Below are positions 23,701 through 35,555 of a stretch of 64,000 bases of DNA, piece after piece. Position 1 is the first letter of the stretch, and each line of letters starts with the position of its first letter. The position numbers and the translations under genes were made by a program. The DNA is from Sanguinoderma infundibulare (Eukaryota; Basidiomycota; Agaricomycetes; Polyporales; Polyporaceae): contig JAVLRN010000011.1 of NCBI GenBank assembly GCA_032821775.1, positions 1,984,001 through 2,048,000 on the forward strand, in the 5' to 3' direction. The notes beneath the pieces were generated by a model that made no database searches, was not told where the DNA came from, and saw only the letters and a program-made list of their open reading frames with translations.

Positions 23701-23922
23701 GAACAAGCGGTACGAGTTCGAAGCGGAGAACTCGAAGCTGGCTGGTGTGTATCCAATTCCCCTTATTTTAATACCGTGTTGATTGATGGTCGTGAACGTC
23801 ATTCAGCTGAGATTGTGTCGACGATCCGCTCGCTGAAGACGCAAATGGAGAAGCCGGGGAACGGCAAGTCCTCGAGACGGAATACGCGGATAGGGACGAC
23901 GGCGAGACCTTTGGCCATTTGA
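20733..23922 (+). CDS. sin1: Sin1/Avo1, TORC2 subunit with CRIM and PH domains
   Basis: Exons 20733-20755, 20812-21675, 21748-22451, 22505-22579, 22641-22932, 22992-23227, 23286-23362, 23424-23504, 23558-23744, 23807-23922; 884 residues. The first exon encodes only MSLISDA and splices to YLIHTLRLNYLRNIDDPYGP, the family N-terminus. A long disordered Ser/Pro/Glu region follows. The CRIM domain, which binds AGC-kinase substrates such as Gad8/Akt, starts near residue 430 (NPYAELYSAVSG, RVFFPMAREPENRALELNVR, ALFTYWEDGWLP). A Ras-binding-like segment (GGMYMAEVLEAVVQKRKLSD, about 630-710) and a C-terminal PH domain (KYTVYRKMPMMVTRSARLLT to FKLIVHSGADRNKRYEFEAE) complete it. Intron 7 is GC-AG. Confidence 0.93.
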
Positions 23923-24334
23923 GCAGCGGTGACCGGGTTGTTTGTGCCTCTTGCATCGCGGACCTTGGGGGCGGGTTGTATTATTCGTATTTGTACCGTC
24001 ACTTGTTGGATTACACACTTTCTGTGCATGCCAATGCGCGATCTCTCACTGGCTCAGTCTACTAGAACCACTTGAAACGTCCATGGTAACGATAAAGCAG
24101 CCGACCATGGCGTCCAGTGGTCTATGTCCAGAAATTTCACATACAAGCCGGAATTGGGTCGTTTTAGGGTTTCAGGACGCTGGTTGTTGCGTAGCCCCCT
24201 TTCCAGTCATCGCCATGATGTCGCGTAACAAGAGGGATGGGATGCTAGCCGTGTATTATCCCTCAAACGCATGCTTAGAGGACAATCACGCTCGTTATTG
24301 GTACATGGTGCCATGGTGCAGCTTCCGGTTTCTC
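23923..24334. other. Convergent spacer between sin1 and the HINT gene
   Basis: Two 3' ends face each other across about 410 bp. No recognisable feature. Confidence 0.6.
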
Positions 24335-25060
24335 CTACAGCTTCGAGACGATCTCCTCCAAAGCCTTGGCCAGCGCTTCCTTCGACTGTTCGACGCGCGG
24401 CCATCCGATCCCCAGGCCTTCAGTCTCGTTGGGCTTCGGGATGACGTGGAAATGAACGTGGAAAACGTGCTGGTGAGCGATCTTGCCGTTGTTCTGACGA
24501 GGGCATAGGGTGAGACCTCGCGTCCTTCGAGCACTCGCGCGCGTCCCCATAGCGCACCTGAAGAATGTTGTAGTCCACGACGCCGAGGGCTTTGGCGATC
24601 TTCTTGGCGAGCGGGAGGATCTCTGCGAGGTATTCGTCGGGAACCTGGTCCATCCTATCGGAGTGATCTTTGAAAGAAAGACCCTGACCTGAGCACACCG
24701 TCCCATGTGTGGCAGCGTCACCGGACTCTACGCACATTTGGGAATGATCAATGTGTGGCCCTCTGAGACTGGTCCGATGTCGAGGAAAGCGAAGCTGGAT
24801 CCCGCTTCAGCATTATCGGACAACTACGATACAATGCGTGCTGCACGCACTTCAGATCGGTCTCGAGGACCTTGAACGACGGGACCTCCCCTGATAATTG
24901 TGTCAGCGCTGAGATGGCGACGGAGAGCACACGTATAATTCTCTTGCGCACCTTTCGTGATCTTGCAGAAGAAGCAACTGTAACCGAACCGATTTAGCAA
25001 AAGGTGCCGCACTATGAATCAGACTGCGCGTATTCACCTATCGCTGAGGTGGCCGGACAT
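24335..25060 (-). CDS. hnt1: HINT/HIT-family nucleotide hydrolase (AMP-lysine hydrolase type)
   Basis: Exons (high to low) 25038-25060, 24952-24977, 24851-24890, 24736-24794, 24558-24667, 24335-24493; 138 residues, the normal HINT length. The protein starts MSGHLSD-SCFFCKITKG-EVPSFKVLETD, with the Cys pair CFFC seen in HINT. FLDIGPVSEGHTLIIPKYH leads to the histidine triad HVFHVHFHVIPKP, whose His residues bind and attack the phosphoramidate. HINT proteins hydrolyse adenosine 5'-phosphoramidates and aminoacyl-adenylates and affect transcription through Kin28/Cdk7. The gene is cut into six exons of 23-159 nt. It diverges from the SDR gene across 753 bp. Confidence 0.92.
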
Positions 25061-25717
25061 CCTTGTTAGTGGTCAACGTTGTGGGAGGAGGACGCCGAGG
25101 ACGATCGATGGGTGGTCTAGCTACAAGGGAAGAAGCCAGTGGTTCTTTGATGAAAGCATGCACAATTTGGAGGAAAGAATCCTTCGAAATCACCGCCCAA
25201 CATGTACGTACAGTGGCGGGTTGTGGCTCGATGGGCGGCGATGCGGGGTTACGACATCATGCGACGTGATCTCGCCCTACCCCATTCTGAAGATCTGAGT
25301 ATCGTTCAAACAAGCACGTATTGGAACAGTACATGACAGCAACTCTATCCAGAGCCGTACGATATGCATCGCGGCGACCTAGCGTTGAACCGGAGAGAGA
25401 GAAGATTATGAGGAGCTCGTCCCCATGATCATTCAAGATCCTTTGTGCTACGAATTCCGAAATGAATACAGCTTGCGCTAGAAATTCACCTAGTCACCAC
25501 GGTATGGAGGTGAGTTCGTGCTGACTCCTGAGTATCAATGCAGCGTATATAGTGCCAAGTTTGTCCATCCAACGGACACGTGAGGGGCCGTTGCCCACAG
25601 CGAGACTGCATTGCTCAATGTCACCATAGACTCTCATAGACTGCGCCCAAGTCACGTCAGCCGGGAGGATCCTTATCGTGGTCGCCCACGGGTTCGAGCA
25701 AGAGTGGCCGGAATGGA

Positions 25718-25726
25718 TATATATAT
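25718..25726 (+). promoter_or_regulatory. TATA-like element upstream of the SDR gene
   Basis: An alternating TATATATAT run sits about 90 bp before the SDR start codon, a reasonable position for a fungal core promoter. The rest of the 753-bp divergent region (25061-25813) shows no other clear site. Confidence 0.5.
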
Positions 25727-25813
25727 CTGCCCGGCAGTCCGTCTCTGGGCAGCACACCCATCCCACTTACGATCCCTCCAGGCCCTACGTGCTACACGAA
25801 ACATACGCAGAAG

Positions 25814-27248
25814 ATGCCCGCCATTGCCTCCGGAAAGGTGCTCGTTACTGGCGCGAACGGCTACATCGCCGTTTGGGTCGTCAAGACGTTCCTCGACCAA
25901 GGCTTCTCGGTCCGGGGGACGGTCCGCTCGGAGAGCAAGGCGACCCACATTCGTTCGCTCTTCAAGTCGTTCGGAGACAAGCTTGAAGTTGTGATCGTTG
26001 AAGACATTACAAAGGTGCGTAGGCAGTTGTCTCTTTCTGAGCTTTTGGAGGTGGAATAGTGGGGTTGTCGAGGGCGCGGGGGAGGGAGAGGGATGCTCCA
26101 CGGTGTGTGGGATGCCTCCGCTATCTTAGATGGCGTCTCGCATGACCCGCGATAATGGGACGCATCTTTCCCCGTTGAAGTCAGCGTATGTGCGCACGGA
26201 AGTTCAGGAGAGCCTCCGGTTCTACTTCTGTTAGAGCGTGGCTTTTTCGACGTGACACATGCACAGAGGCTAATTGGCCGAATCCCTCCGCTACAGGAAG
26301 GCGCGTTCGATGAAGCAGTCAAGGGCGTCGATGCCGTCGCGCACACCGCGTCCCCATTCCACTTCAAGGCCGACGACCCCGACGAACTCATCGTCCCCGC
26401 CGTCCAGGGCACAACCAGCATCCTCGTATCCGTACTCAAGAACGGCTCTGACGTCAAGCGGGTCGTCATCACCTCGTCCTGCGCATCGGTGCTTGATCCA
26501 TCTGCCGGGCCGCGCATCTACTCGGAGGAGGACTGGAACGAGACGAGCATCGCGGATGTGAAGGAAAAAGGCCGGGGGGCCCTGAACTTCAGCAAGTATC
26601 GCGCGAGCAAGACCCTTGCCGAACGCGCGGCGTGGGAGTTCTGGAACACCCGCAAGGGCGAGGTGCAGTGGGATCTTGCGGTGGTGAACCCGCCGTTCGT
26701 GTTCGGGCCATTCCTACACGAGGTAGACAAGCCGGAGAACCTGAACGAATCGGCGAGGGACTGGTACGAGACAGTCGTAAAGGGAGTCAGGGACAACGAT
26801 GCGTTGGTCACTATTGGGTACGTACAGCCCGGTGGGAACAGGAGCGCACTTGCGCTGACCGAAACGTGTTTGACAGCTCGTCGTACGTGGACGTGCGCGA
26901 CCTCGCCCAGGCGCACGTACTTGCAGTGTCGAAGCAGGAAGCTGGCGGTGAACGTATCATCGTCAGCGCAGGCCCGTTCAAGTGGCAGGACTTTGGTCAG
27001 CTCTTCCAGTGTCATTGCCAGTCTCACGATGTACTCACCCTCATTCCCTTCGTGCCTCAGTTGACGCTGCGCACCGTCTGATTCAGAGCCTGCCTGCCGG
27101 GAACCCAAAATATGACCCCGCAACGGCTGTGCACTTCATCAGGTATAACCCCGACAAGCAGCGCAAGTTGCTCGGCGTCAACTTCAAGACCTTCGAGGAG
27201 ACGACAAAGGACACCCTGGATGACTTTAAGGCTCGTGGGTGGTTGTAG
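25814..27248 (+). CDS. NAD(P)-dependent extended SDR reductase (dihydroflavonol-reductase-like)
   Basis: Exons 25814-26014, 26297-26817, 26877-26995, 27061-27248; 342 residues. The Rossmann dinucleotide loop is VLVTGANGYIA near residue 10, where the usual third Gly of TGxxGxxG is Ala. The catalytic YxxxK is YRASK, followed by TLAERAAWEF. VVNPPFVFGPFL and SSYVDVRDLAQAHVLAV are typical of the 4-hydroxyflavanone/cinnamoyl-CoA/methylglyoxal (Gre2-like) reductase family. In fungi such enzymes reduce aldehydes and ketones, including lignin-derived aromatics; the substrate here is not determinable. Intron 1 is 282 nt although the other two are 59 and 65 nt. Confidence 0.88.
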
Positions 27249-27520
27249 AGTTGTACTTGGTGTGCGAGAGCGAGGGGGACAAGACATGATGTGTTATTTG
27301 CTGAATCAGTGTATCCTTAGTATTTCGGTGCGAGTATGCTGTTGCATTTTTATCCTTCGGCACCGTATGACTATTCGTGGATCGCAAATGAGTGAAGGCG
27401 AGGGATAGCGTTGCAAGTACTACATGACCCAGTTGCCGCATCGCGGGAGACAGCATCAGGACGTGGTCGCGTACAACTGGGGGTTGGGTGGTCGGCATCT
27501 TGCTCTGGATCACGTATGTT

Positions 27521-30300
27521 TCAAAGATTCTGGACGGCCGCAACGAATTCGAGAACGAATTCGAACAGACGACATACAGAATGTTCATAGTGCAGGTCCT
27601 CCAATGCGGTGTAGCACGACCTCTCGGATGTGCTTTCGGTTAGCGTCCATCTAAAGTGCGACGTCTCTATCAGCAGAACGCTAACAAAGCTCTGGCGGAC
27701 ACCCACCTTCAATCCGACGATGATATCTTCATCCACCAGGGCGCTCTCATACTCCTCCAAAACGGCCACGCTCCTCTCAATATACGGCAGCGCGCTCTCC
27801 ACCTCGCCCTCCCACGCGGACGAATGACCGATGACCGTCTTGCCCAGCATGACCTTCACGGACAACTTCGCATCGTTTCTGTCGTGAAGGCCGCTAGGAC
27901 CTGCCTGCTCTCCGTTCGCTTCCTCGCGAGTCGCGCTTCCCGAGACACCGCTTGCAGCTTCAGCGTCCTCCGCGATCGCATCCTCTTCTGGCCCATCCTC
28001 CAGCAGAGGGTCAACACCGAGAACACCTACCACCTCCATCACGTCGTCGGCTTCCGGAAGTTCAATCGGAGCAAGGAGCTCGATTCCCCCACCGCCGGCA
28101 TCAATCTCCTCCTCTAGCGCCGCGAACCACTCGTCGTCGTCGTCGTCGTCGTCTTCATCATCGCCATCCAACTCTCCCTCAACATCACCAACCACCCCAT
28201 GCGCCCCAAGATCCTCCACCGTCCCATTCTGGCACCACACCTCTCTCCCTCCTAGCGGCACGACCGCCTCCCAAGGCCTGCTCCCGACAGGATCCCCCGC
28301 GAGCGCGCGCTCCACAACGAACCGCCGCATCGCTATCCGGTTGAAGTCGTATACGTACAGCCGCCCGTCGCCCCTCACCCGCACGAACCGCTGCCCGCAC
28401 GTCGTCGTGATCCAGCGCGTCCCCGCGAACTCATCTTGGAACCAGCGCGTATGCGCAGGGCCCCACTCTGCCCACGGCACAGACGGGGGCTCCTCCGGCA
28501 TCTGCATCGTGTCTTCGTCCGTGTCGCCCTCTCCGTGGGGCAGCGGTGCGACCAACGCGGGGTGGAAGTTCGGCGCCTGGGGCCAAGGGGGTGCGTTCGG
28601 CTGGAAGTTGGCAACGAAGGGTAGGAAGGCGGGTAACGGCGAGGGCGGGGGCGGGAAAATCCGCGCAGGCGGGGTCAAGTCTTCTCCGTTCGCCTTTGCA
28701 CGCGCACGGGCCTCCAGCGCATCGTGCGTGACCTTAAGAAGGGATGAGCGGTGCGCGACCATCGTGTACACGCGAGCCGCCCCGGTGGTGAGGCGCATGT
28801 GCAGGTGCAGAATCATGATTGCCTCAGCCGGGTCCGAGTAGAATGGGCTGAAAGTGTCGACGTTCATCCCAGACATCGTCGGGCCGTGCGGATTCGGCTC
28901 ACACCGGCACGTCATCCGTAGAACGAGGGCGCCGTGCTGTAATGGCGGAAGCTCAAGGATGCAGGTTGTATCGAGGAGGGGGACATTAGGTTGGGCCGCC
29001 GTACTGCCAGCGCCCGCGGAAGGGGATGAGGGCGGGGGCGCAGCGAACTCCTTTGCAAAATGGCAGATCTCGATGGAGTTGGAGGGGATGATTGGAAGCG
29101 CCACGGTGTCCGGTGAAAGGAGTACGAAGGAATTGAACATTGTCGGGTCGGAATAGAGGCGCTTTTGTCCCTAGGTTCGCGTTACCTTCTTTGCCGTTGA
29201 CAAAACATGCAGGTCAGGTCAGTCTGCAAGAGATGATAGCAATACTATGACAAAATGTGAGTGCAATCCACCGCTACTACCATGAAACTCTCGGGTAACC
29301 TCGTGCAGAGCAAGAACCCCGTTGCAACAGGGATCATCCTCTACCACAGAGGTTCACGGTCATCGCGGCTGAATGTATACACTCTAACATTATGTCATGT
29401 GTTACAACCATTCTAGCAAACTAACCTACACTACATTTTGTATGATCAAAGGACAAGTGCTCACCACTTTCGGATGCCCAGTCTTCCAATTGAAAATGAC
29501 GAGCGTAACCGGATCGGCGGTCACAAACGGGAAATAATTGTTGAGGAGAAAGCAAAGCGTGTCTCCCGAGACCTCGAGCATTATGCTCGAGTGCCCTGGG
29601 AGGTAGTGAATGTTATCGAAGTGGAGCACGGGCTTTGCCGCGGCAGGGTGAGGCTGGCCGGTAGAGTGCTTGATCAAGTGAATGTCAATGGAGGCGAACA
29701 ATTGAGCCTCGTTGATGTAGCTGGTAGAGAGATTGTGCCTGTCAATTTGTCGGTTGATAAACATATAAACGACGCTCACGTGTATGTTACAATCGCAATG
29801 AGGTCATGCTCTTGGATTGCGAGGCCGACGTCGATGACCTGCTTCCCCAAATCCAAGTGAGACCATAACTTGTTCGTTCGCGACACGGATTCGTCCTCGA
29901 AGGCCGAATGCAGGCACACGGTGTGGACGCTGTCTGTGCCCGTAGCGACATCAGAATATCTCCGTTCGCCAAGGAGGAGGACTCCGCCCGTGAGGTCGTA
30001 TATGCCAGAAGGGTTGTGCTTCAGCGGTAATACCTTCCTATCAGATAGGTCGACATTTCGCCAACTCCTTTCCTTTGCGTTGAGGACCCGGAGTTTGTCT
30101 CCCGGAACGAGTCTTGCTGCGGGATTGTCGATCATGCCGGCCACATGAAGGTCGATAATGTATTGGAGTGCTGCGGTGGATTTGACGACATTGAGCAGGC
30201 GTGTACAGACTTGTTGGACGTGAACAAGATCCCGCCAGGAGAGCTGGATAGCAATCTGAGCGAGGAGTTCGCCTGGGAGGTCGAGGATGGACAAGGACAT
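27521..30300 (-). CDS. F-box domain protein with a long acidic C-terminal region
   Basis: Exons (high to low) 29780-30300, 29465-29720 and 27521-29161 give about 805 residues. The F-box is MSLSILDLPGELLAQIAIQL, then WRDLVHVQQVCTRLLNVVKS and TAALQYIIDLHVAGM, the same arrangement as in the gene at 1515-3327. Downstream the family marks VTLVIFNWKTG, FVLLSPDTVALP and EWGPAHTRWFQDEFAGTRWI are in order. It differs from the first copy by a run of Asp/Glu near residue 605 and an extended acidic tail. The intron 29162-29464 is 303 nt. The last part (27521-27700) may be split by one more intron after VDEDIIVGLK, which would change the C-terminus. Expected role: substrate receptor of an SCF ubiquitin ligase. 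Confidence 0.8.
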
Positions 30301-30485
30301 GACGGTCGTGTGCGAAGACATGCCAGCCGACGTCAGCGCCGTCAAGGCGGCTCGCGGGCGCTCTCCTCGTACGTCTGTCTGTACGGCGACCAGCAGCGAC
30401 CTCATCTTGCTCTGGAATACCCTCCTCATCCGACAAGCTCTAAAGCACAAGTTCATACCATTGCTGGGCGTGGCCACCGGTCATC

Positions 30486-30950
30486 ATGGTTCTCCCCCAC
30501 CACCTTTGCTCGCATGTCCAAAATGCGTTCCGTGCGAGACACCGGAACATCGCTGTCCACCACACCACCCAAAATCTCGCCATTCTCTCCATCCTTCTTC
30601 GCGCCGGCTTCCTCTCAAACGTCACGCGCGGTACAATCGCAACACCCTCGCCAGAAGCATTCCACGAGGTGCCCGAGTCGCACAAGCGGATATGGGCGGA
30701 CCTCAAGTACCGTGACGACCGTCCGGTGCTCTCCGACATGGAGCTCATCAGCAGGCCAAGCAAACCCATCTTCATGGACCTCAGCGAAATTCGGAGGTTG
30801 TGCACTGGCAGGCGGGTCCAGAATGTCAAGCCGTTGCGCATGGGCGAGATTGCGATCGTGAAGACGAAGGATAGGGAAAATGAATGGCTGGAGGCTAGGG
30901 AGGCGTTGCAGCTGAGGCTGCCAGGCGAGGTGATTTGCAGGGCGCAATAG
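30486..30950 (+). CDS. mrps8: Mitochondrial small-subunit ribosomal protein uS8m
   Basis: A single exon of 154 residues. The N-terminus LPHHLCSHVQNAFRARHRNI is the hallmark of fungal mitochondrial S8, and LAILSILLRAGFLSNVTRG matches the bacterial S8 core helix. The C-terminal half is less conserved but has a basic, S8-like spacing. The protein binds helix 21 of mitochondrial 15S/16S rRNA in the platform of the small subunit. It diverges from the F-box gene with 185 bp between start codons, so a bidirectional promoter is likely. Confidence 0.9.
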   Translation: MVLPHHLCSHVQNAFRARHRNIAVHHTTQNLAILSILLRAGFLSNVTRGTIATPSPEAFHEVPESHKRIWADLKYRDDRPVLSDMELISRPSKPIFMDLSEIRRLCTGRRVQNVKPLRMGEIAIVKTKDRENEWLEAREALQLRLPGEVICRAQ

Positions 30951-31668
30951 TCCGTTGGCGGGTGGACGTCTGGTTTGGTGAGTGTTCACTGTCTTGCCTA
31001 TGCTAGGTGCTAATTGTCGCGCTTCAGATTATTGTATGTTATATCTCAGTAGACTAGTCAACCAAACCTCGTGATCACTTCTCGCAATACTCGTTGACGA
31101 CGTTTCGCGCTTGCTGGAGAGGCAGCCAGTGAATGAAGGCATTGATACCCGTATGTATTCGCCATCGACGTCTGTCTCGGCCTAAACTGTTCAGAGCGCA
31201 TGGTGGGTTTCCTACGATTGAATGAGTGGGCATTGGGAGGTTTGTTGTCCACTCCCTCACTCTTGTCCCCACATAAGCGTACTCGGACTGATCGTTGTGT
31301 TATTTCAGTGCTCATGCATCCCTAGAATCACAATTCGTATCTGCGTCCACAAGCGACCTGGGAAGGGGAGCATCCGAGGGCGCCACCACCGTTACAGTCT
31401 CAGATTAGAAGAACCGAACCGCAGAATCTTTTGAACTTTGAAGAGCTGACGACAGATGAGAAGACCGGCCGGTAGCCCTTGCGGCGTCCGTCTATTCCAA
31501 ATTCCTGTAGACTGTGGCCAAATTCAACCACTTGATTGTTTCGATTGTGCCGCGCGTCGTTCGCCAGGTCTATGCTTATGTCTTCGCAGTGCTTTCTTTC
31601 CGGTCAATATTCGATCGAATACGACTATCTGTGATCACCAGAGGGGAAAACAACACCGAGCAATATAG
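30951..31668. other. Convergent spacer between mrps8 and the DUF6533 gene
   Basis: About 720 bp. Only short open frames with no motif; no repeats noticed. Confidence 0.55.
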
Positions 31669-33466
31669 CTACGGCAACTCCTTCAGCTCCATCTCTCCAT
31701 GCCGCACATCCGTGATCTCCGACGCTAAGCCAACCAGGAGCGGCTCGTCTACGAACTGTAACTTCTCGTCGTATGACACTTCCGTTGCGTCTGCGTCGAA
31801 GCCGGAATAGAGCGGCGCGCCCATGTTGCCGAGCATCTCCGCCGAAAGGTAGATGCTAGGGAACCCGGTGGAGATGCTAGGGAATCCTGTGGAGATCACG
31901 GCTGAATGGTCTTGGGTCTCGAAGGGTGGCGGTTGGGACGTTTGTGCCACTTGGCGAAGGTTGAGGAGGAAGCGTGAAATGAGGATCGAAGTGAGTCTGC
32001 GGGGGAAGTCAAGACATGGTCAGGCGTCAGTGTTATTTGTGCGAAAAAACAGTGACGGACGGCGAGATGAAGAAAGAGATGAAATTGTTCCCCTAAGATG
32101 GCAACGAGCGACGGTCAGCCCATCCATAGGTGTGCCATGCCAATGATTGTACGTACAGGCACCCGCGCGGCCACGATGATCTGTGATATATTCATGATTA
32201 AAAGCAAACTGTGTTCCTGCTCTCAGTTAATGTCGGAGCGTGTGTGTAAATGGACATACAAGAAATAGAACGTGCCTGCAAGCCATTAATGCTACGGGTT
32301 AGATCGCAAATAGACGGGAGAGAAGCGTAAGAAGAACGCACCGTCCCTTAACAGAAGCACCATTAAACCAGGGTTTAGATCAAGCGTCAATGCCGCCTTT
32401 CGAACCTCCATCGTCTTCATCAGCGTGAATAGAAGGATAAGGAAGTCGTAGGCGGTGGTTGTCGCACGCTCGGCGATCACAACTGTTCAAGGTGAGTCGA
32501 TGGACTACGCCCGTGAGAGGTCCACGAGACGTACTTCTAGAGCCGCGTATCCGCGCTCGAAAGTCAGTGTACTGGGGCTGGCAGTAGTAGTCATAGGGTG
32601 CTTACTTGCTCATAACTATAGGGTCAACGTTTGCATTCAATGCGCAACCAACTGAAGGTCGAGGGGCTGGGATTGGAGTACTCTTTATATCTAAATACTG
32701 GTTACGATAACGTTGGTCCGTTCAGCAGATCCATGCTAGTTATGCCGAAGAGTCGAACGGGCTCACCAAGTTGGCCGCTGGCGTAACAAGCGCGAGCAGG
32801 AGGACAGGAAGGGCGGGACGCCAATCCCGTGACCAGGTTGCATACACACGAAGGGCAACAAAGACTTTGCGAGGACGTCAGGCCAACGGCGGTGATAAAA
32901 CGATACAACTTACTGGCGACAACAATTGCGGCGAAAACGAGGCAAGATTGGAGGACTCGGACCACCGAAGGACAGCTGTAGGCGATGTAGTGTATTGGCG
33001 CGGCTCCCATTGAAACAAAACGGAATAGGCTTGCCATACCTCTGATAGCACATCGGTCAAAACTAGCCGAAAGGCGCAGAAATGGTGAACGCACGCACCT
33101 GAGGCGTTTGAAAGGGAGCTTGCTCTATAAGCTCCATGGCTGTGATGAAGAGATTGACATAGCGGTTGACCATGAAAAGGCTAGAGGCTACAGAGACTTT
33201 CCGACCCCACACGAACTCGATCTCCCTGTCAAGGGTGACAAGGTAGTCCCACAGGAACAGTGCTGACGGAACACAACATGAGCCAAGGAGGCTGAGACTG
33301 ACATTGAGCGCCGCGACGTACGAACCTCTGGCAGCAACACTGAAGTATTGGCCTTGCACACTATATTTGAGCTCTGGTTACAAAAGGACCCGCACTTCAC
33401 AGTCATTAAAACTACTCACAAGGATGCGTAGTTCTTGATTACCGTCGCATCATTGTTGGACTGCAT
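31669..33466 (-). CDS. DUF6533 multi-pass membrane protein
   Basis: Twelve exons in the best model (high to low): 33420-33466, 33326-33360, 33091-33262, 32914-32975, 32767-32864, 32606-32697, 32531-32571, 32342-32482, 32260-32275, 32157-32208, 32061-32092, 31669-31996; 371 residues, phases closing. The family start is FLWDYLVTLDREIEFVWGRK followed by SLFMVNRYVNLF. Further marks are FVALRVYATWSRDW, ATTTAYDFLILLFTLMKT, LMVLLLRDGT and FISFFISPLTSILISRFLL. About seven hydrophobic segments are separated by introns. DUF6533 proteins are numerous in Agaricomycetes and resemble seven-helix receptors, but no ligand is established. The borders at 33091, 32975 and 32531-32606 are the least certain. The tail repeats STGFPSI twice. 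Confidence 0.8.
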
Positions 33467-35555
33467 GTCTACGACAAGTGGGGTGTCACCGGTGGAGAGT
33501 TCAAGCAGGTGTTCGGGTATCCCTCATCCACTCTCCGCTAGCCTCCTCCGTTTATATCTTCCTCGCGTCCTACGCCGTGCAGCATGGATAGCCAACGATT
33601 TGGTCCCGTCAATTCAGTCATAGGGAAAACAGGATGGTTAGGGGGAGCAAAGGAAGCAAGAGAAGAATGGCGGCACACCATGAGACATCGGGGCGCGAGA
33701 TAATGTGTGTCTGTTGAAGCCCAAAAGCGCATAAAGACTGGTGAGCTGTGAATAGGACTGTGAATGGAGAGCACGCACGGTAGCGCGACGCGCTTTCAAC
33801 TCCCAGGCGTGTGAGAATAGGCTGAAGGGGCATGACGAAAAGGATACAGACGGTCCGTGAAGTCTATCACTCGCCGCGTGGGCTCACTGGACTACGTGTA
33901 GGAGACGAGATCCCATGACTACGCGTCGAAATTGTCTTTCCGGCACCGGAAGCGGCCGCTGTACTCATCGGCTTGTGTGAGAGATACGGCGGCCAGGCGC
34001 TCTGCGGCGTCCGAGTGCCACGCTTCCAATGTAAAAACGTCAGCCTTGCCAGGTGAGCTGGGAGTGGTCAGAGAATGCCCTGTGCCCTCCATGCCCCGCC
34101 CACACGGGTGCCTGAAAGACCTCCTGAAGGGAATCTGCGATCTGTATCAGCGAAGAACTTGACAAGGATATCATGAACATGGCGTCATAGCGACTGCGAG
34201 CTGGTAGCTCTTATTGAACGACCCGAATGTTCTCCGTGATAATCTTGTAGCATTTAACACTCCAGTATACTCATGGGCGCACCCAGCCTGGAAGCCCAAT
34301 CTCGAAAGGCTGAGTCCGAGTCGCAGGCCAGCACAAATAAAGATATCGGAAATGAGCCCACATGACTAGTTGAGATGCAGAGTGAGTACTCACCACGACT
34401 CAAGATGATTCAAGCAGGGCGGGGAGGATGATGCTGAACCACATCCAGATACCTAGTTGCATTCGTTGGCGGATCGGGTGTGACAGTTGTCATCGCAGTT
34501 ACCTCGGCTAAACACTTCGCGGAAGCAATAATTCTCATCCTCTGTCATTGCGGATGATTAGGCCTACGGCTGCCGCGGTGTAGATATTCTACGCCACAAC
34601 CAGTTAACTCCGATATGAGCAATACCCGCGGAGTGTATCGAATAACATTGCCTCGTGTCGTTCAGGCAGGACGCCGGCCGGTCCGACAAATCCTTGATGA
34701 ACGGCTCTGAATACGGACTAGGTTGGCGATTTGATCTCTCGATCTTCGAGATTATGAGCATTACTACACATCATACCGCACATTATCAGCCACCCACCTG
34801 CGCAGATCGGCATGTTCTTCTGCTTCTGAGGCAGCCATCAAGATGCTGCGACGTGCCGCTCCGCAGATGGTTCTGGTGGCGAGAAGCAAACGGACATGCG
34901 CAGGCTGATGATGTAACGCTCACGAGGGTTTGTAGCAGTAAGCGTAAGTACCATCTGCTGATATGAAAGTTGCCATGGCTATCGTCTTCCGTCCACCTGC
35001 ACCATGTATGTCGCAATGCTAGGATCCAGTTTTGGACATAGTATTGCAGGACTTCTGTTGTTCAGCACGATCATGTGAAGATGAACAGAAATGAGTTGAC
35101 TGCGACGCTGAACCGTCAGAAAGCAGGCCATCGAAATCGGTAATTGGAGCGTATACGCACATTCAGCCTAGACCAGGGCTATCGCGCGAAGCAAGCCGGC
35201 GCAGAGGGCGTCTGGGGATGGTTGGCGCGTGGTCCGCCGGACAGGCTCAGGCTCTAGGTATGGTGAGCGAGGCCCGCGGAGTCCCTCTGCCGACGGGTAA
35301 CTTCCGAAACCTGGAAGGCAATGTCATACGTTGTGGGTCTAAGCCATCGGCACGGCGTCAACTTGACTAGGTCAGGTATAAAGGATGCACTCACGTCGGA
35401 TACTTCTCCTCAGCATCTTGCTTTCTCCGACCTCACAGTCGACGGGGTAGGTGTTTCCCCGACTTCGCTTCAATTGCACCATTGCCGTGGCCCGTGCTCA
35501 CCGAGCTGAACACATAGCCCCCTACCACCACCACAAACCACTGCCGCACACTGCT
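33467..35555. other. Gene-poor interval with coding-like debris
   Basis: About 2.1 kb. On the minus strand around 34300-34520 there are hydrophobic and splice-like pieces, for example IWMWFSIILPALLE, but they cannot be linked without stops. A decayed membrane-protein gene, perhaps another DUF6533 copy, is possible but not demonstrated. Confidence 0.35.
35377..35382 (+). promoter_or_regulatory. TATA box upstream of the small secreted-protein candidate
   Basis: TATAAA within GGTATAAAGG lies 174 bp before the ATG at 35556. A pyrimidine and CCACCACCAC-rich leader follows, as is common ahead of highly expressed secreted-protein genes of basidiomycetes. Confidence 0.5.

Noticed and set aside
28120..28160. 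TCG/GTC microsatellite
   Set aside because: It is the coding sequence of the poly-Asp run in the second F-box protein, not an independent repeat locus.
32878..33094. Frameshift in the DUF6533 gene after exon 3
   Set aside because: An alternative donor at 33090 (GTTCAC) with an acceptor before 32975 closes the frame and keeps the conserved region.
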